This document shows, one piece after another, positions 1 to 8,909 of a stretch of 64,000 nucleotides of DNA. Both the position numbers and the translations under genes were made by a program. The DNA comes from Phycobacter azelaicus (GTDB taxonomy: Bacteria > Pseudomonadota > Alphaproteobacteria > Rhodobacterales > Rhodobacteraceae), in contig NZ_WKFH01000003.1 of NCBI RefSeq assembly GCF_014884385.1, positions 3,628,001 to 3,692,000 of the forward strand, read 5' to 3'. The notes beneath the pieces were generated by a model. The model did not search any database, had not been told where the DNA came from, and saw only the letters and a program-made list of their open reading frames with translations. Each line of letters starts with the position of its first letter. Positions within the stretch are counted from its first letter, which is position 1.

Positions 1-557
1 TGCACCTCGCGGGTGCGGTTGGAGGTCAGGATCACGATCGGCGGCTCGGGCGCCTTGATGGTGCCAAGCTCTGGGATGGTCACCTGAAAATCGCTGAGCG
101 CCTCCAGAAGAAACGCCTCGAACGGCTCATCGGTGCGGTCCAGCTCATCTATCAGCAGCACTGGCGCGCCGTGTTCATCGGGGCGCATGGCTTCCAACAG
201 GGGCCGCTCGATCAGGAACTCATCGGAAAACAGCTCGGTCTGAAGGGCCGCGCGGTCGGCGCCCCCAGCAGCCTCGGCGGTGCGGATTGCCACCATCTGC
301 GCGGCAAAGTTCCATTCATAGACCGCGCTGGCGGCATCGAGCCCTTCATAGCATTGCAGGCGGATCAACCGACGGCCCAGCGCCGCCGACAGCGCTTTGG
401 CGATCTCGGTCTTGCCAACGCCTGCCTCGCCTTCGAGAAACAGAGGACGTCCCAGACGCAGAGACAGGAACACCACAGTGGCCAGCGCCCGGCCGCAGAC
501 ATAGCCTTGCTCTGCCAGCATCTTTTGCACCTGATCGATGGATTGCGCCTCTGTCAT
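1..557 (-). CDS. MoxR-family AAA+ ATPase (CoxD-like), 5' part
   Basis: This is the first 185 codons of a gene that runs off the left edge of the window. MoxR ATPases act as chaperones that insert cofactors or remodel partner complexes, usually together with a von Willebrand factor A protein. Visible are a Walker A motif (GEAGVGKTEIAKAL, about residues 40-54), a Walker B motif (APVLLIDELDR) and a sensor 1 asparagine (ILTSNRTRE). It is clearly paralogous to coxD at 29083-29949, sharing stretches such as RLIRLQCYEGLDAA and TIPELGTI. The start is the ATG at 557, preceded by GGGGAGG. The downstream partner, expected to be a VWA protein, lies outside the window. Family certain; exact substrate unknown. 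Confidence 0.85.
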   Translation of the reverse strand, partial: MTEAQSIDQVQKMLAEQGYVCGRALATVVFLSLRLGRPLFLEGEAGVGKTEIAKALSAALGRRLIRLQCYEGLDAASAVYEWNFAAQMVAIRTAEAAGGADRAALQTELFSDEFLIERPLLEAMRPDEHGAPVLLIDELDRTDEPFEAFLLEALSDFQVTIPELGTIKAPEPPIVILTSNRTREV

Positions 558-886
558 GCCTTGCCTCCCCGCTAGCTCGCCCCAAGAGGCCACGGGGGCA
601 GCGCGCGGTCAAGGCTGGTCTGCCACCGTTCTTTGCGTGATGATTTCGGTTGTTGGGCAACACTTCGACAAGGGTTAACGCCTATACCCGTGGCAATGAT
701 TGACGCAATGCCCCTGCCCTGCCATGGATCTTGGCAACAACAAAAGCCCCGACCGCGACAGGCACCTGAGCGGAAACGAGTGGCATATGCAGGCGACAAG
801 GCAACAGATCGGATGATGTGCCACGGACCAACACAGCCCGGCAGCTCGCGCCGGGACACCGCCGGGACAGCGTGGGGGGATGCATG
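558..886. other. Intergenic region between divergent genes
   Basis: About 330 bp separate the minus-strand MoxR gene from the plus-strand glycosyltransferase cluster, so promoters for both should lie here. I see a purine-rich ribosome binding site (GGGGGGA, 874-880) for the downstream gene. I see no convincing sigma-70 boxes, hairpin or conserved small gene. Confidence 0.4.
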
Positions 887-1933
887 ATGCGCATCACCGC
901 CGTCACCTGTGTAAAGAACGAAGGGCCGTTTCTGCTGGAATGGATCGCTTTCAACCGGCTGATCGGCGTCAGTGATTTCCTGTTCTATTCCAATGATTGC
1001 AGCGATGGCACTGACAGATTGCTGGATTCGCTGGCCGCGCGGGGGCTGGTGCAGCACCTTCCGAACCCGGCCGAGGGGCGCAATTACCAGATGGAGGCGC
1101 TGAAGGATGCGCGCCGCCATGACATCATCACTAAGGCCGACTGGGTCTGGGTTGCCGATGTGGACGAATTCCTCAACATCCATGTGGGCGATCACACGAT
1201 TCCCGCTCTGATCGAAGCCTGCGGTGACCCCCAGGCGATTTCGGTCAGCTTCCAGTTCTTTGCCAATGCTGGCATTGAGGCCTATGAGGATCAGCCGGTC
1301 ATCAGCCAGTTCACCCGATCCCATAACCCCGACATCTGGTGCGCCGACCGGTCCATTGAGGTGAAGACCCTGGTGCGCCAGGACTTCCCACTGCAATACT
1401 ACGGCGCCCACCGACCGTTCTTTCGCAAGGCGCTCGCCAAGGACAGACGCCCCGCCTGGACGGATGGCGCGGGGCGGCAGGTGCCGTTCAAGTTCCTTGT
1501 GGCCGCAAACCGGGATCGCATCCGGAAATTCCCCGCCAAGGGCGCCCGTGCCTATGCCACGCTCAACCACTATGCGCTGCGGTCTTTGGACAGCTACTTG
1601 GTCAAGAACGACCGGGGCGATGTGAACCGTGAGAACCGCACCTTTGACGATACCTACTGGCGCGAGCGCAACGACGTCGCCTACGAGGATCAGTCGATCC
1701 AGCGACATCTGCCCGCACTGAAAGCTGCACTGGCAGAATTGAAATCCGATCCCGAAATCGCCGCCTTTCACGACGAATGTGTACGCCTGCACCGGGAAAA
1801 ACGGGATCAGTTGCTGACCCAACCTACCTATCAAGCGATGCGCGAGCAGTTGCGCGCCACGCCAACCCTGCCCCCGCAGGAAGAAGCGCTTTTGCGTGAC
1901 TTGGGCCTTTGGGATCAGGAGACAGCCCAATGA
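887..1933 (+). CDS. Glycosyltransferase family 2-like protein (DVDEF type)
   Basis: A 348-residue glycosyltransferase of the Glyco_tranf_2_4 type, probably cytosolic and acting on a surface polysaccharide or glycan. The N-terminus has the typical VKNEGPFLLEWIAFNRLIGV block. The nucleotide-sugar/metal site is VADVDEFLNIH near residues 95-105. NHYALRS appears in the C-terminal third. The same architecture recurs at 5580-6668, in the C-terminal half of the 2557-4878 protein, and more distantly at 52223-53182. The start at 887 is preferred for its strong purine box 6 nt upstream; an ATG at 884 is equally possible. Its stop overlaps the next start (ATGA at 1930), so the cluster is translationally coupled. 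Sugar donor and acceptor cannot be read from sequence. Confidence 0.85.
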   Translation: MRITAVTCVKNEGPFLLEWIAFNRLIGVSDFLFYSNDCSDGTDRLLDSLAARGLVQHLPNPAEGRNYQMEALKDARRHDIITKADWVWVADVDEFLNIHVGDHTIPALIEACGDPQAISVSFQFFANAGIEAYEDQPVISQFTRSHNPDIWCADRSIEVKTLVRQDFPLQYYGAHRPFFRKALAKDRRPAWTDGAGRQVPFKFLVAANRDRIRKFPAKGARAYATLNHYALRSLDSYLVKNDRGDVNRENRTFDDTYWRERNDVAYEDQSIQRHLPALKAALAELKSDPEIAAFHDECVRLHREKRDQLLTQPTYQAMREQLRATPTLPPQEEALLRDLGLWDQETAQ

Positions 1934-2553
1934 GCCTCAAGGTCATCAATCTGGGCCTGCCGAAATCGGGCACCACGACCCTGGGCAAGGCGCTGGCGCA
2001 GGCGGGCTATACCGTCGCGGACCACCGCTTGCGTGACCGCGAACAGGACAAGCCCGGCAAGCGGCGTATCTTTGTGGGCAGCCTGTTGTACAAGGGGTTC
2101 TACGAGCGCGGCGATCCCATGGCCTACTTGCAGGAGTATGATGCGCTGTCCGAGATCAGCTTCATCCACGGCAAATTCTCGGTCTGGCCGCAGTTCGATT
2201 TCGCGCTTTTGAAGGTTCTGAAGGACCTCAACCCGGATCTGAAGTTCATCGCCACCCGTCGCGACGCACAAAGTCATTCGCGTTCGATCATGGCCTGGAA
2301 CAACCTCGGCACCGCGCGCCTGCCCGCCAGTACGGTACCCGGCCTGCCGATTGGATACGGCAAGACGGCTGAGCAACAGATGATCTGGATCGACGGCCAT
2401 TACGAGGCGCTGAAACACTGGTTCCGAGAGGATCCTGACTACCTGGAAATCAATGTCGCCGATGCCGATGCGCAAGAGCGCATCAGCACCTTTCTGGGAC
2501 GTGATCTGCCTTGGTGGGGCAAGGCAAATGTGAACAAAAAGGCCGGAACTTAG
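1930..2553 (+). CDS. Sulfotransferase family protein
   Basis: A 207-residue protein with an N-terminal PAPS-binding loop, NLGLPKSGTTTLGKAL (residues 5-20), the 5'-phosphosulfate loop of sulfotransferases. The later FIATRRDAQSHSRSIMAWNN matches the 3'-phosphate-binding region of the fold (R/S pair). It probably transfers sulfate from PAPS to a sugar or similar surface substrate. It overlaps the upstream glycosyltransferase by 4 nt and is followed after 3 nt by a large bifunctional gene, consistent with one operon for a sulfated surface glycan. Acceptor unknown. Confidence 0.8.
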   Translation: MSLKVINLGLPKSGTTTLGKALAQAGYTVADHRLRDREQDKPGKRRIFVGSLLYKGFYERGDPMAYLQEYDALSEISFIHGKFSVWPQFDFALLKVLKDLNPDLKFIATRRDAQSHSRSIMAWNNLGTARLPASTVPGLPIGYGKTAEQQMIWIDGHYEALKHWFREDPDYLEINVADADAQERISTFLGRDLPWWGKANVNKKAGT

Positions 2554-2556
2554 GCG

Positions 2557-4878
2557 ATGCGCATCCTTCTTCATATCGGCCTGGAACATGTGGGAGCTGA
2601 GCGTCTGCAGAAGGTGCTGGCGCACAAACGCGACCAGCTGCGCGGCAAGGGCGTGCTCTTTCCCACCGCCCCTGGCGGCAGCAATCACACCCGGCTTTTC
2701 ATGGCAGCGACAGACCCGGAGCACGTGGACCTGTTGCGCGCAGCGCGCGGATTTGCCGACCCCGAAAAACAGGCATTTTTGCAGGAAAAACTGAGTGAGG
2801 ATCTGATCCGCGAGGTGGAGGCTGCGCGGCCCGATACGTTGATCCTATCCGCCTTACAACTGGGCACGCGACTTTCTCGCCGCAGTGAGTTTGAGCGCCT
2901 GCGGGATATGCTGACACCTCTGTCGAAAGACATTCGCCTCGTTGCGCAGATTGATGATCCCGCCCGCCTGCTTGCGCGGACCTACGGCGCGCAGGTGCTG
3001 ACAGGGCGCGCGGCGCCCCTATCGCGGGACCTGGAGCTTGCCAAAGCCGCAGACTGGTGGCTCGCAAGCCTTGGCACCCGGCCAAAGTGCGCACCCGCAG
3101 CCGGGATTTACGAAGAAACGGACGGGGCACCCTTCTGGCTTGATTTCGCAGGCCTGCAGGCGCGCTGGGAAGCCGTCTTTGGCGTCGGCACGCTCGCGTT
3201 TCGGTCCTACGATGAGGCACGAATTTACGGGTCCGAGGCAACCGAAGAGCTGCGCGAGATGTTCGAAATCTCCCCGCAGATCGGGCGTTCCAAACCGGTA
3301 AAGGTGCCTCCTGCGCCGCCCGCCGCCTGGATCACTCGCGCCCGGCAGCTTAACGCCCTGCTTGATAGACACGCGACACAAAAAGGCAGCGTGGTGCCAC
3401 TCAAGATGCGGCAGGCCTTTTTCAATGAGATACACGTCGAAGGCGATCCAGTTTCGCCGGAGAGTTTGGGCGCCATCCGCGCGCGCTTTGCCAATGCAAA
3501 CGCTGCCCTTGTGGCGCAGCACGCGGGTCTGCGCGCCGAGAGTTTCCCTGAAGGTGCTAGCGAGAATTGCTGGAAAGAAGCCGACCCGCAGATGGGCTTT
3601 CGCGCATCGCAGTACCTGACAAGCTTCCTGCCCCATATCGAGGCGGCGAACACGGCGAGGCAGCCTGCACAGACAGCAGCCACGACAGCAAAACCCAGTG
3701 ACAGCGCCCAAAAAGTGATGACGCCACTGGCGCTGAAGAATTTTGAAATGCTGCAGGGCTCACCGTTCAGGCCTCACAACGACATGGGCGCGCTGGACGA
3801 GACCGCGCCCGCCGATCCCTATCCCGAAGTGCGCCGCCGCCCCCTGCCGGAAGGCAGCAGTGGCACTGTCATCGTCGGCTGCATGAAGAACGAGGCGCCC
3901 TATATCGTCGAGTGGATCGCCTATCACCGCGCCATCGGCGTGGACAATTTCCTGATCTATACCAACGGCTGCGAGGATGGCACCGCCGAGATCCTGGACC
4001 GGCTGCAGGAAATGGGCGTGCTGCAGCACCGAAACAACGATGATTGGCGTGGCCAGTCTCCGCAGCAGTTCGCCCTGAACCAGTCGCTCAAAGAACCGGT
4101 GATCCAAAACGCAGAATGGATCATCCATATCGATGTGGATGAGTTCATTAACGTGCGCTGCGGAAATGGCACCTTGCAGGACTTCATCGACCGCGTACCA
4201 CAGGCCACAAACGTGGCGATGACCTGGCGCCTGTTCGGCCACAACGGCGTGACGGGCCTGAACGATGATTTTGTAATCGGCCAGTTTGATGCCTGCGCGC
4301 CGAAGTATTGCCCCAAGCCGCACACCGTCTGGGGCTTCAAGACCATGTCCAAAAACACCGGTGCCTATCAGAAACTGAGCTGCCACCGCCCCAACAAGCT
4401 GCAGGACGCGATGCGCGATCAGGTGGCCTGGGTGAATGGCTCGGGCCGCGACATCACGCGCGAGGCGATCGACAACGGCTGGCGCTCATCGCGCGCCTCT
4501 GTCGGCTATGATCTCTTGCAGCTCAACCATTACGCGCTGCGTTCGGCCGAGAGCTTTCTGATCAAACGCCAGCGCGGGCGGGCGCTGCATGTGGATCGCT
4601 CCATTGGCCTCAACTACTGGATCCGAATGGATTGGAACGACCACAAGGATAACACCATCCAGCGCAACCTGCCGCGCCTGCGCACTGAGTTCGACCGGCT
4701 CATGGCGGATGAGACCTTGCGCAGCTGGCATGAAAAGGGTCTTGCCTGGCACCGCGCCAAGGCGGAAGAGTTGCACGGGATGGAGGAATTCGAGACCCTT
4801 TACAGACAGGCGCTTGAGGTCAAGCTGAGCGCAACCGAGCGCGTCGCCTATGCGCTGGCGCTGGATATGGAGAGTTGA
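2557..4878 (+). CDS. Fusion: degenerate sulfotransferase-like domain plus glycosyltransferase
   Basis: A 773-residue two-part protein. Residues 1 to about 380 resemble a sulfotransferase fold: the first strand and loop read LLHIGLEHVGAERLQKVL, where active homologues have IGxHKTGTTxLQ, so the lysine, glycine and threonine residues of the PAPS loop are missing. A low-complexity linker (residues 370-440, rich in A, T, P) leads to a glycosyltransferase domain from about residue 440. That domain starts IVGCMKNEAPYIVEWIAYHR and has the DXD-like centre IHIDVDEFINVR and QLNHYALRSAESF. The C-terminal domain is a close relative of the flanking enzymes. The N-terminal part may bind acceptor rather than catalyse sulfation. 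The next gene begins 4 nt downstream. Confidence 0.8.
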   Translation: MRILLHIGLEHVGAERLQKVLAHKRDQLRGKGVLFPTAPGGSNHTRLFMAATDPEHVDLLRAARGFADPEKQAFLQEKLSEDLIREVEAARPDTLILSALQLGTRLSRRSEFERLRDMLTPLSKDIRLVAQIDDPARLLARTYGAQVLTGRAAPLSRDLELAKAADWWLASLGTRPKCAPAAGIYEETDGAPFWLDFAGLQARWEAVFGVGTLAFRSYDEARIYGSEATEELREMFEISPQIGRSKPVKVPPAPPAAWITRARQLNALLDRHATQKGSVVPLKMRQAFFNEIHVEGDPVSPESLGAIRARFANANAALVAQHAGLRAESFPEGASENCWKEADPQMGFRASQYLTSFLPHIEAANTARQPAQTAATTAKPSDSAQKVMTPLALKNFEMLQGSPFRPHNDMGALDETAPADPYPEVRRRPLPEGSSGTVIVGCMKNEAPYIVEWIAYHRAIGVDNFLIYTNGCEDGTAEILDRLQEMGVLQHRNNDDWRGQSPQQFALNQSLKEPVIQNAEWIIHIDVDEFINVRCGNGTLQDFIDRVPQATNVAMTWRLFGHNGVTGLNDDFVIGQFDACAPKYCPKPHTVWGFKTMSKNTGAYQKLSCHRPNKLQDAMRDQVAWVNGSGRDITREAIDNGWRSSRASVGYDLLQLNHYALRSAESFLIKRQRGRALHVDRSIGLNYWIRMDWNDHKDNTIQRNLPRLRTEFDRLMADETLRSWHEKGLAWHRAKAEELHGMEEFETLYRQALEVKLSATERVAYALALDMES

Positions 4879-4882
4879 ACAG

Positions 4883-5575
4883 ATGACCGCCGCCGCGACT
4901 GCCCAACCCGTACTGACCTGCCTCGACATGCGCTTCCCACTTGATAAGGCGGTCCTGCCGCCCCGCGCGCGCAAGCTGTTGCGCACTGGCGCCTATGAGG
5001 CGAAAGAGGCCGTCGCCGCGCAGAAGCTGATCCGCAAGGGTGATGTGGTGATGGAGCTGGGCGGCGGCATCGGTTTCATGTCCACCCTTGTCGCAACGAA
5101 AACACCCGCCCGTGCAGTGCATGCGTTTGAGGCCAACCCTGCGCTGATCCCCTATATCCGCCGGGTCCATGCCCTGAACGGCGCCGGGACAGCGCGGGTC
5201 ACCCATGCGGTTCTGGGCGAGCGGGACGGCACCGCTCCTTTTTATGTGCGCCCCAATTTCCTCGCCTCCTCCCTCAGCCCGATGGAGGATGACAGCCCCG
5301 AAGTGACCGAGGTCGAGGTGCCGACGCTGGACATGAACCGGGTGATGTCCGAGCTGAAACCCAGCGTGCTGATCTGCGACATCGAAGGCGCAGAGGTGGA
5401 TGTGCTGCCCAAGATGGATCTCTCCTCTCTCAGGGCCGTACTGATCGAAACCCATCCGCAGTGGATCGGCAAGGACGGCATTCGCAGGGTCTTTAACTGC
5501 CTTGATGCCGCCGGATTGGTCTTCTTTCCGCGCTGGTCGCACGGCAAGGTCGCCGTGTTCCGCTCTGACTGGTGA
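4883..5575 (+). CDS. FkbM family methyltransferase
   Basis: A 230-residue SAM-dependent methyltransferase. The SAM-binding motif I is VVMELGGGIGFMSTLVA (about residues 54-70), followed by the acidic AFEANPALIPYIRR and the FkbM-type VEVPTLDMNRV and LICDIEGAEVDVL. FkbM proteins O-methylate sugars or lipids, which fits glycan decoration in this cluster. The start ATG at 4883 lies 4 nt after the preceding stop; an in-frame extension upstream lies inside the previous gene and is rejected. The following glycosyltransferase starts 4 nt after its stop. Acceptor unknown. Confidence 0.85.
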   Translation: MTAAATAQPVLTCLDMRFPLDKAVLPPRARKLLRTGAYEAKEAVAAQKLIRKGDVVMELGGGIGFMSTLVATKTPARAVHAFEANPALIPYIRRVHALNGAGTARVTHAVLGERDGTAPFYVRPNFLASSLSPMEDDSPEVTEVEVPTLDMNRVMSELKPSVLICDIEGAEVDVLPKMDLSSLRAVLIETHPQWIGKDGIRRVFNCLDAAGLVFFPRWSHGKVAVFRSDW

Positions 5576-5579
5576 TGTG

Positions 5580-6668
5580 ATGCGGTTCCTGGCCATTCTC
5601 TCAGTGCGCAACGAGGCGGCTTTCCTTCTGGAATGGCTCGCCCATCACCGCGCGGTGGGATTCACTGATTTCCTTGTCTTTTCCAACGACTGTCAGGATG
5701 GCACCGACAGGATGCTGGACCGGCTGGATGCGCTTGGCCACCTTACCCACCTGCGCAACGAAGGCCCCTACGGCAAGGGAGGTATCCAGTTCACCGCCAT
5801 GAAACTGGCCGATAAACACCGGCTGGTGAAAAAGGCCGACTGGATTTTAGCGTTGGACATCGACGAGTTCGTCAATATCCACGCCGGGCGCGGCACGCTG
5901 AACGATCTTCTGGAGGCCCTGCCGGATGCGGATGCCATCACCCTCACCTGGCGGCTGTTCGGCAATGCCGACACCCCACGCTATGAAGACCGCCCGGTGA
6001 CAGAACAGTTCACCCGCTGTGCGCCCCAGGTGATCCACTGGCCCTGGCGCGCGGCCATGTTCAAGACGCTGTATCGCAACAACGGCACCTACCGCAAAAC
6101 CGGCGTCCACCGCCCGCGCGGGGTACGCGATGAGGCGGCGCTGAACGCCTATCGCTGGTTCGACTGCGAAGGGCGCGAGCTGGGGCAGGCCTTCAAGACA
6201 AAGCGGCTGTTCTCCGACTATGGTCAGCCCAATCACCGGCTGGCCCAAATGAATCACTATCCGCTGGGCGCCATGGAAAGTTATGTGCTGAAGGCCGAAC
6301 GAGGACGGGCGGTACACACCGATCACATGCTAGGCATGGATTACTGGGTCGAGCGGAATTTCAACACCGATGAGGACACCTCCATATCCCGCTACGCTGC
6401 GGCCCGCGATGCAATTCGGGCCATGTTTCTGGAAGACGGAAAACTTGCGCGCCTGCATGAGGAAGCCGTTTCCTGGAGACATCAACGATTTCGGGAGTTG
6501 ATGCTGGAAGAGCCCTATCGCGCCCTGTTTTCGCGCCTTCTGATGACGCCGCCCTCGCGCCCGATCAACGCGGTGACCGCACGCACCCTCACCGGGTTTG
6601 CCCTTTTGGGCCGCCGGGAAGAGGTTCGGCGTCTCGAAGAGAACGCGCCCAAGGCGGCGGAAAACTAG
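5580..6668 (+). CDS. Glycosyltransferase family 2-like protein (DIDEF type)
   Basis: A 362-residue paralogue of the glycosyltransferase at 887-1933. It has the N-terminal SVRNEAAFLLEWLAHHRAVG block, the metal/nucleotide site ALDIDEFVNIH near residues 95-105, and QMNHYPLGAMESY followed by KAERGRAVH, which also aligns with KRQRGRALH in the 2557-4878 protein. The ATG at 5580 overlaps the TGATG junction with the FkbM gene, so it is the last coupled gene of the operon. Upstream in-frame codons lie inside the FkbM gene. Donor and acceptor unknown. Confidence 0.85.
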   Translation: MRFLAILSVRNEAAFLLEWLAHHRAVGFTDFLVFSNDCQDGTDRMLDRLDALGHLTHLRNEGPYGKGGIQFTAMKLADKHRLVKKADWILALDIDEFVNIHAGRGTLNDLLEALPDADAITLTWRLFGNADTPRYEDRPVTEQFTRCAPQVIHWPWRAAMFKTLYRNNGTYRKTGVHRPRGVRDEAALNAYRWFDCEGRELGQAFKTKRLFSDYGQPNHRLAQMNHYPLGAMESYVLKAERGRAVHTDHMLGMDYWVERNFNTDEDTSISRYAAARDAIRAMFLEDGKLARLHEEAVSWRHQRFRELMLEEPYRALFSRLLMTPPSRPINAVTARTLTGFALLGRREEVRRLEENAPKAAEN

Positions 6669-6697
6669 GTGCTCCCGGTCATCAGAAGCGCAGTGCC

Positions 6698-6724
6698 ATG
6701 CCGCAAACTGGCATGAGTTTTTCT
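6698..6724 (+). terminator. Possible weak terminator after the glycan cluster
   Basis: A short stem (ATGCC / GGCAT, loop of 7) at 6698-6714 is followed by TGAGTTTTTCT. It lies 30 nt after the last glycosyltransferase stop, where a terminator would be expected. The stem is only 5 bp, so support is weak. Confidence 0.3.
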
Positions 6725-6801
6725 CAATTTTGCCCCATTTCCGGGCTATCCCGATCCCAAAGCATCCGCCGAAAAAGCTGCGGAGACAAAAGGGCATAGG
6801 C

Positions 6802-7758
6802 ATGCAGGACAGCGCATACACGCTTGAGACGGACCTTTCCGGGCTGAAACCAGCCGAATGGAAAACCCGTCTTGCTGCGCTTAGCGAAGAACTTGGTCTG
6901 TTCCAGCCCCTTGGCATGCGTCACTGCGCCTCCTTCATCGACGAAGGCAACACGCTTCTGGTCACCTTCGAGACAATTCAGGGCATTCAGAACCTGTCAG
7001 ACCTGGCCCAACCCTTGGGATTTGATCTGGTGCGCAATCTCGGCTGGTCACATCTGTGCCTGATCTCCGACGGGGATACCTGGTTCCGCGATGACCAGGT
7101 CTACGCCTTTTTCGACCAGTTGGTCGACGACGGTTTTTTCGAGGAATTCGACAAGGTCGTCTTCTACGGGGCTGGCCCCTGCGGCTATGCCGCCTGCGCC
7201 TATTCCGTGGCCGCGCCCGGCGCCACCGTGGTTGCCATCCAGCCTCAAGCAACGCTTGATCCCCGCATGACCGAGTGGGACGAGCGGTTTGTGGAAATGC
7301 GCCGCACCTCGTTCACCGATCGCTACGGCTATGCCCCGGATATGCTGGATGCGGCCGATCACGCCTTTATCCTTTACGATCCCTATGAACGCCTCGACGC
7401 CATGCACGCGGCGCTTTTTGCACGCTCCAACGTCACCCGGCGTCGGCTCCCCAATTTCGGCGATGCAGTGCAGACCCGGTTGATCGAGATGGAGATCCTT
7501 TATCAGGTGATCTCCATGGTCGGCTCGGACAAACTGAGCAACGAGGCCTTAACGCGCCTCCTGCGCGCGCGGCGCAACAACCCCGCCTACCTGCGCAATG
7601 TGATGGCGCTTCTGGACAAGACCGACCGGCCCTACCTGATGACGCTTCTGTGCCGCAATGTCGCGGCGCGGCTGCGCGCGCCCCGGTTCCGCCAGCGGCT
7701 GCAGAACCTGCGCCAGCGGGCGGCTGATGGAGATTTCACCCTGCCGCCCGAAGCCTAG
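6802..7758 (+). CDS. Uncharacterised serine-hydrolase-like protein
   Basis: A 318-residue protein with no family I can name firmly. The centre contains VVFYGAGPCGYAACAYSVAAPGATVVAIQP (about residues 130-160), which reads like the nucleophile elbow of an alpha/beta hydrolase, but with Gly-Pro-Cys where G-x-S-x-G is usual; the Cys could be the nucleophile. HAFILYDPYERLDAMHA follows. From memory, relatives in Rhodobacteraceae are sometimes labelled phosphoadenosine phosphosulfate reductase, which the sequence does not support. It follows the glycan cluster by 133 nt, so it may serve the same polymer. The ATG at 6802 was chosen because upstream codons are not protein-like. Confidence 0.6.
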   Translation: MQDSAYTLETDLSGLKPAEWKTRLAALSEELGLFQPLGMRHCASFIDEGNTLLVTFETIQGIQNLSDLAQPLGFDLVRNLGWSHLCLISDGDTWFRDDQVYAFFDQLVDDGFFEEFDKVVFYGAGPCGYAACAYSVAAPGATVVAIQPQATLDPRMTEWDERFVEMRRTSFTDRYGYAPDMLDAADHAFILYDPYERLDAMHAALFARSNVTRRRLPNFGDAVQTRLIEMEILYQVISMVGSDKLSNEALTRLLRARRNNPAYLRNVMALLDKTDRPYLMTLLCRNVAARLRAPRFRQRLQNLRQRAADGDFTLPPEA

Positions 7759-7814
7759 CGGCAAAGGCGTCGGTGCCGCTTCCCCTTTGCACGCCCCTGT
7801 GCTAACGCAGCGCC

Positions 7815-8855
7815 ATGACCAACACGCTCACCCTCACCCGCCCCGATGACTGGCATCTGCATCTGCGCGATGGCGCCATGCTGCAGGCTGTTCTGCCCGA
7901 AACCGCCCGCCATTTCGCCCGCGCGATCATCATGCCCAATCTGGTGCCGCCGGTGGTCACAGGCGCGCAGGCCGCGTCCTACCGTGATCGCATCATGGCG
8001 GCCCTACCCGGCGAGATGAGCTTTGAGCCTCTGATGACACTCTACCTGACCGAGGATACCGATCCGGATGATGTGGCCGCCGCCCATGCCTCAGGCCTTG
8101 TGAAGGCGGTCAAGCTTTACCCGGCAGGCGCCACCACCAATTCGGCCTCTGGCGTGCGCGATTTCGACAAGGTGCGCCCGGTGCTGGAGAAGATGGCCGA
8201 GATTGGCCTGCCGCTCTGCGTGCATGGTGAGGTCACCGACACTGACATCGACATTTTCGACCGCGAAGCGGTGTTCATCGAGCGTGTTCTGGACCCGGTG
8301 CGCCGCGCCACCCCCGGCCTGCGCGTCGTGATGGAGCATATCACCACCCGCGACGGCGTGGACTATGTGAAATCCAATGCGGCAGACCTCGGCGCGACCA
8401 TCACCACCCATCACCTGATCATCAACCGCAACCACATCCTGGTGGGCGGGATCAAACCGCATTACTACTGCCTGCCCGTGGCCAAGCGCGAAGAGCACCG
8501 CCTTGCGCTGCGCGCCGCTGCCACCTCGGGCGATGCGCGCTTCTTCCTTGGCACGGATTCGGCGCCCCATACCGACCCCAACAAGGAAAGCGCCTGCGGC
8601 TGCGCCGGCTGTTTCACCGCCACCAACACCATGGCCCTTTTGGCACATGTGTTCGAGGAAGAGGACGCGCTGGACCGCCTGGAAGGGTTCGCCTCGAAAC
8701 ACGGCCCCGCCTTCTACCGCCTGCCGGAAAACGCCGAGACGATCACGCTTGTGAAACAGGACGCCCCGGTTGCCTTCCCTGAGAAAATCGAAAGCGGCGA
8801 AGGCCCCGTAACCGTCTTTGATCCCGGCTTCCCGGTCTACTGGACCGTCGCCTGA
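7815..8855 (+). CDS. pyrC: Dihydroorotase PyrC
   Basis: A 346-residue dihydroorotase of the E. coli PyrC class, catalysing reversible cyclisation of carbamoyl aspartate to dihydroorotate in pyrimidine synthesis. Visible are the metal-binding [10 protein letters not shown] near the N-terminus, the region of the carboxylated lysine ([15 protein letters not shown]), further metal histidines in CVHGE and EHITT, and [11 protein letters not shown] near the C-terminus carrying the catalytic aspartate. The length is normal. pyrE follows 54 nt downstream, so two successive pathway steps (around the DHODH step) are probably co-transcribed. Confidence 0.96.
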   Translation: MTNTLTLTRPDDWHLHLRDGAMLQAVLPETARHFARAIIMPNLVPPVVTGAQAASYRDRIMAALPGEMSFEPLMTLYLTEDTDPDDVAAAHASGLVKAVKLYPAGATTNSASGVRDFDKVRPVLEKMAEIGLPLCVHGEVTDTDIDIFDREAVFIERVLDPVRRATPGLRVVMEHITTRDGVDYVKSNAADLGATITTHHLIINRNHILVGGIKPHYYCLPVAKREEHRLALRAAATSGDARFFLGTDSAPHTDPNKESACGCAGCFTATNTMALLAHVFEEEDALDRLEGFASKHGPAFYRLPENAETITLVKQDAPVAFPEKIESGEGPVTVFDPGFPVYWTVA

Positions 8856-8909
8856 TACATCTCCCGGTGCGCCCCAGCGCCGGGATCCGTCCCTGATAGA
8901 GGTCTGCCC

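Noticed and set aside
572..1930. 452-residue minus-strand open frame opposite the first glycosyltransferase
   Set aside because: No domain features; it mirrors a well-supported plus-strand gene and is produced by GC codon bias.
8863..8886. CCCGG/CCGGG hairpin between pyrC and pyrE considered as a riboswitch or attenuator
   Set aside because: Short imperfect stem in a 54-nt gap with no leader peptide or conserved aptamer features.
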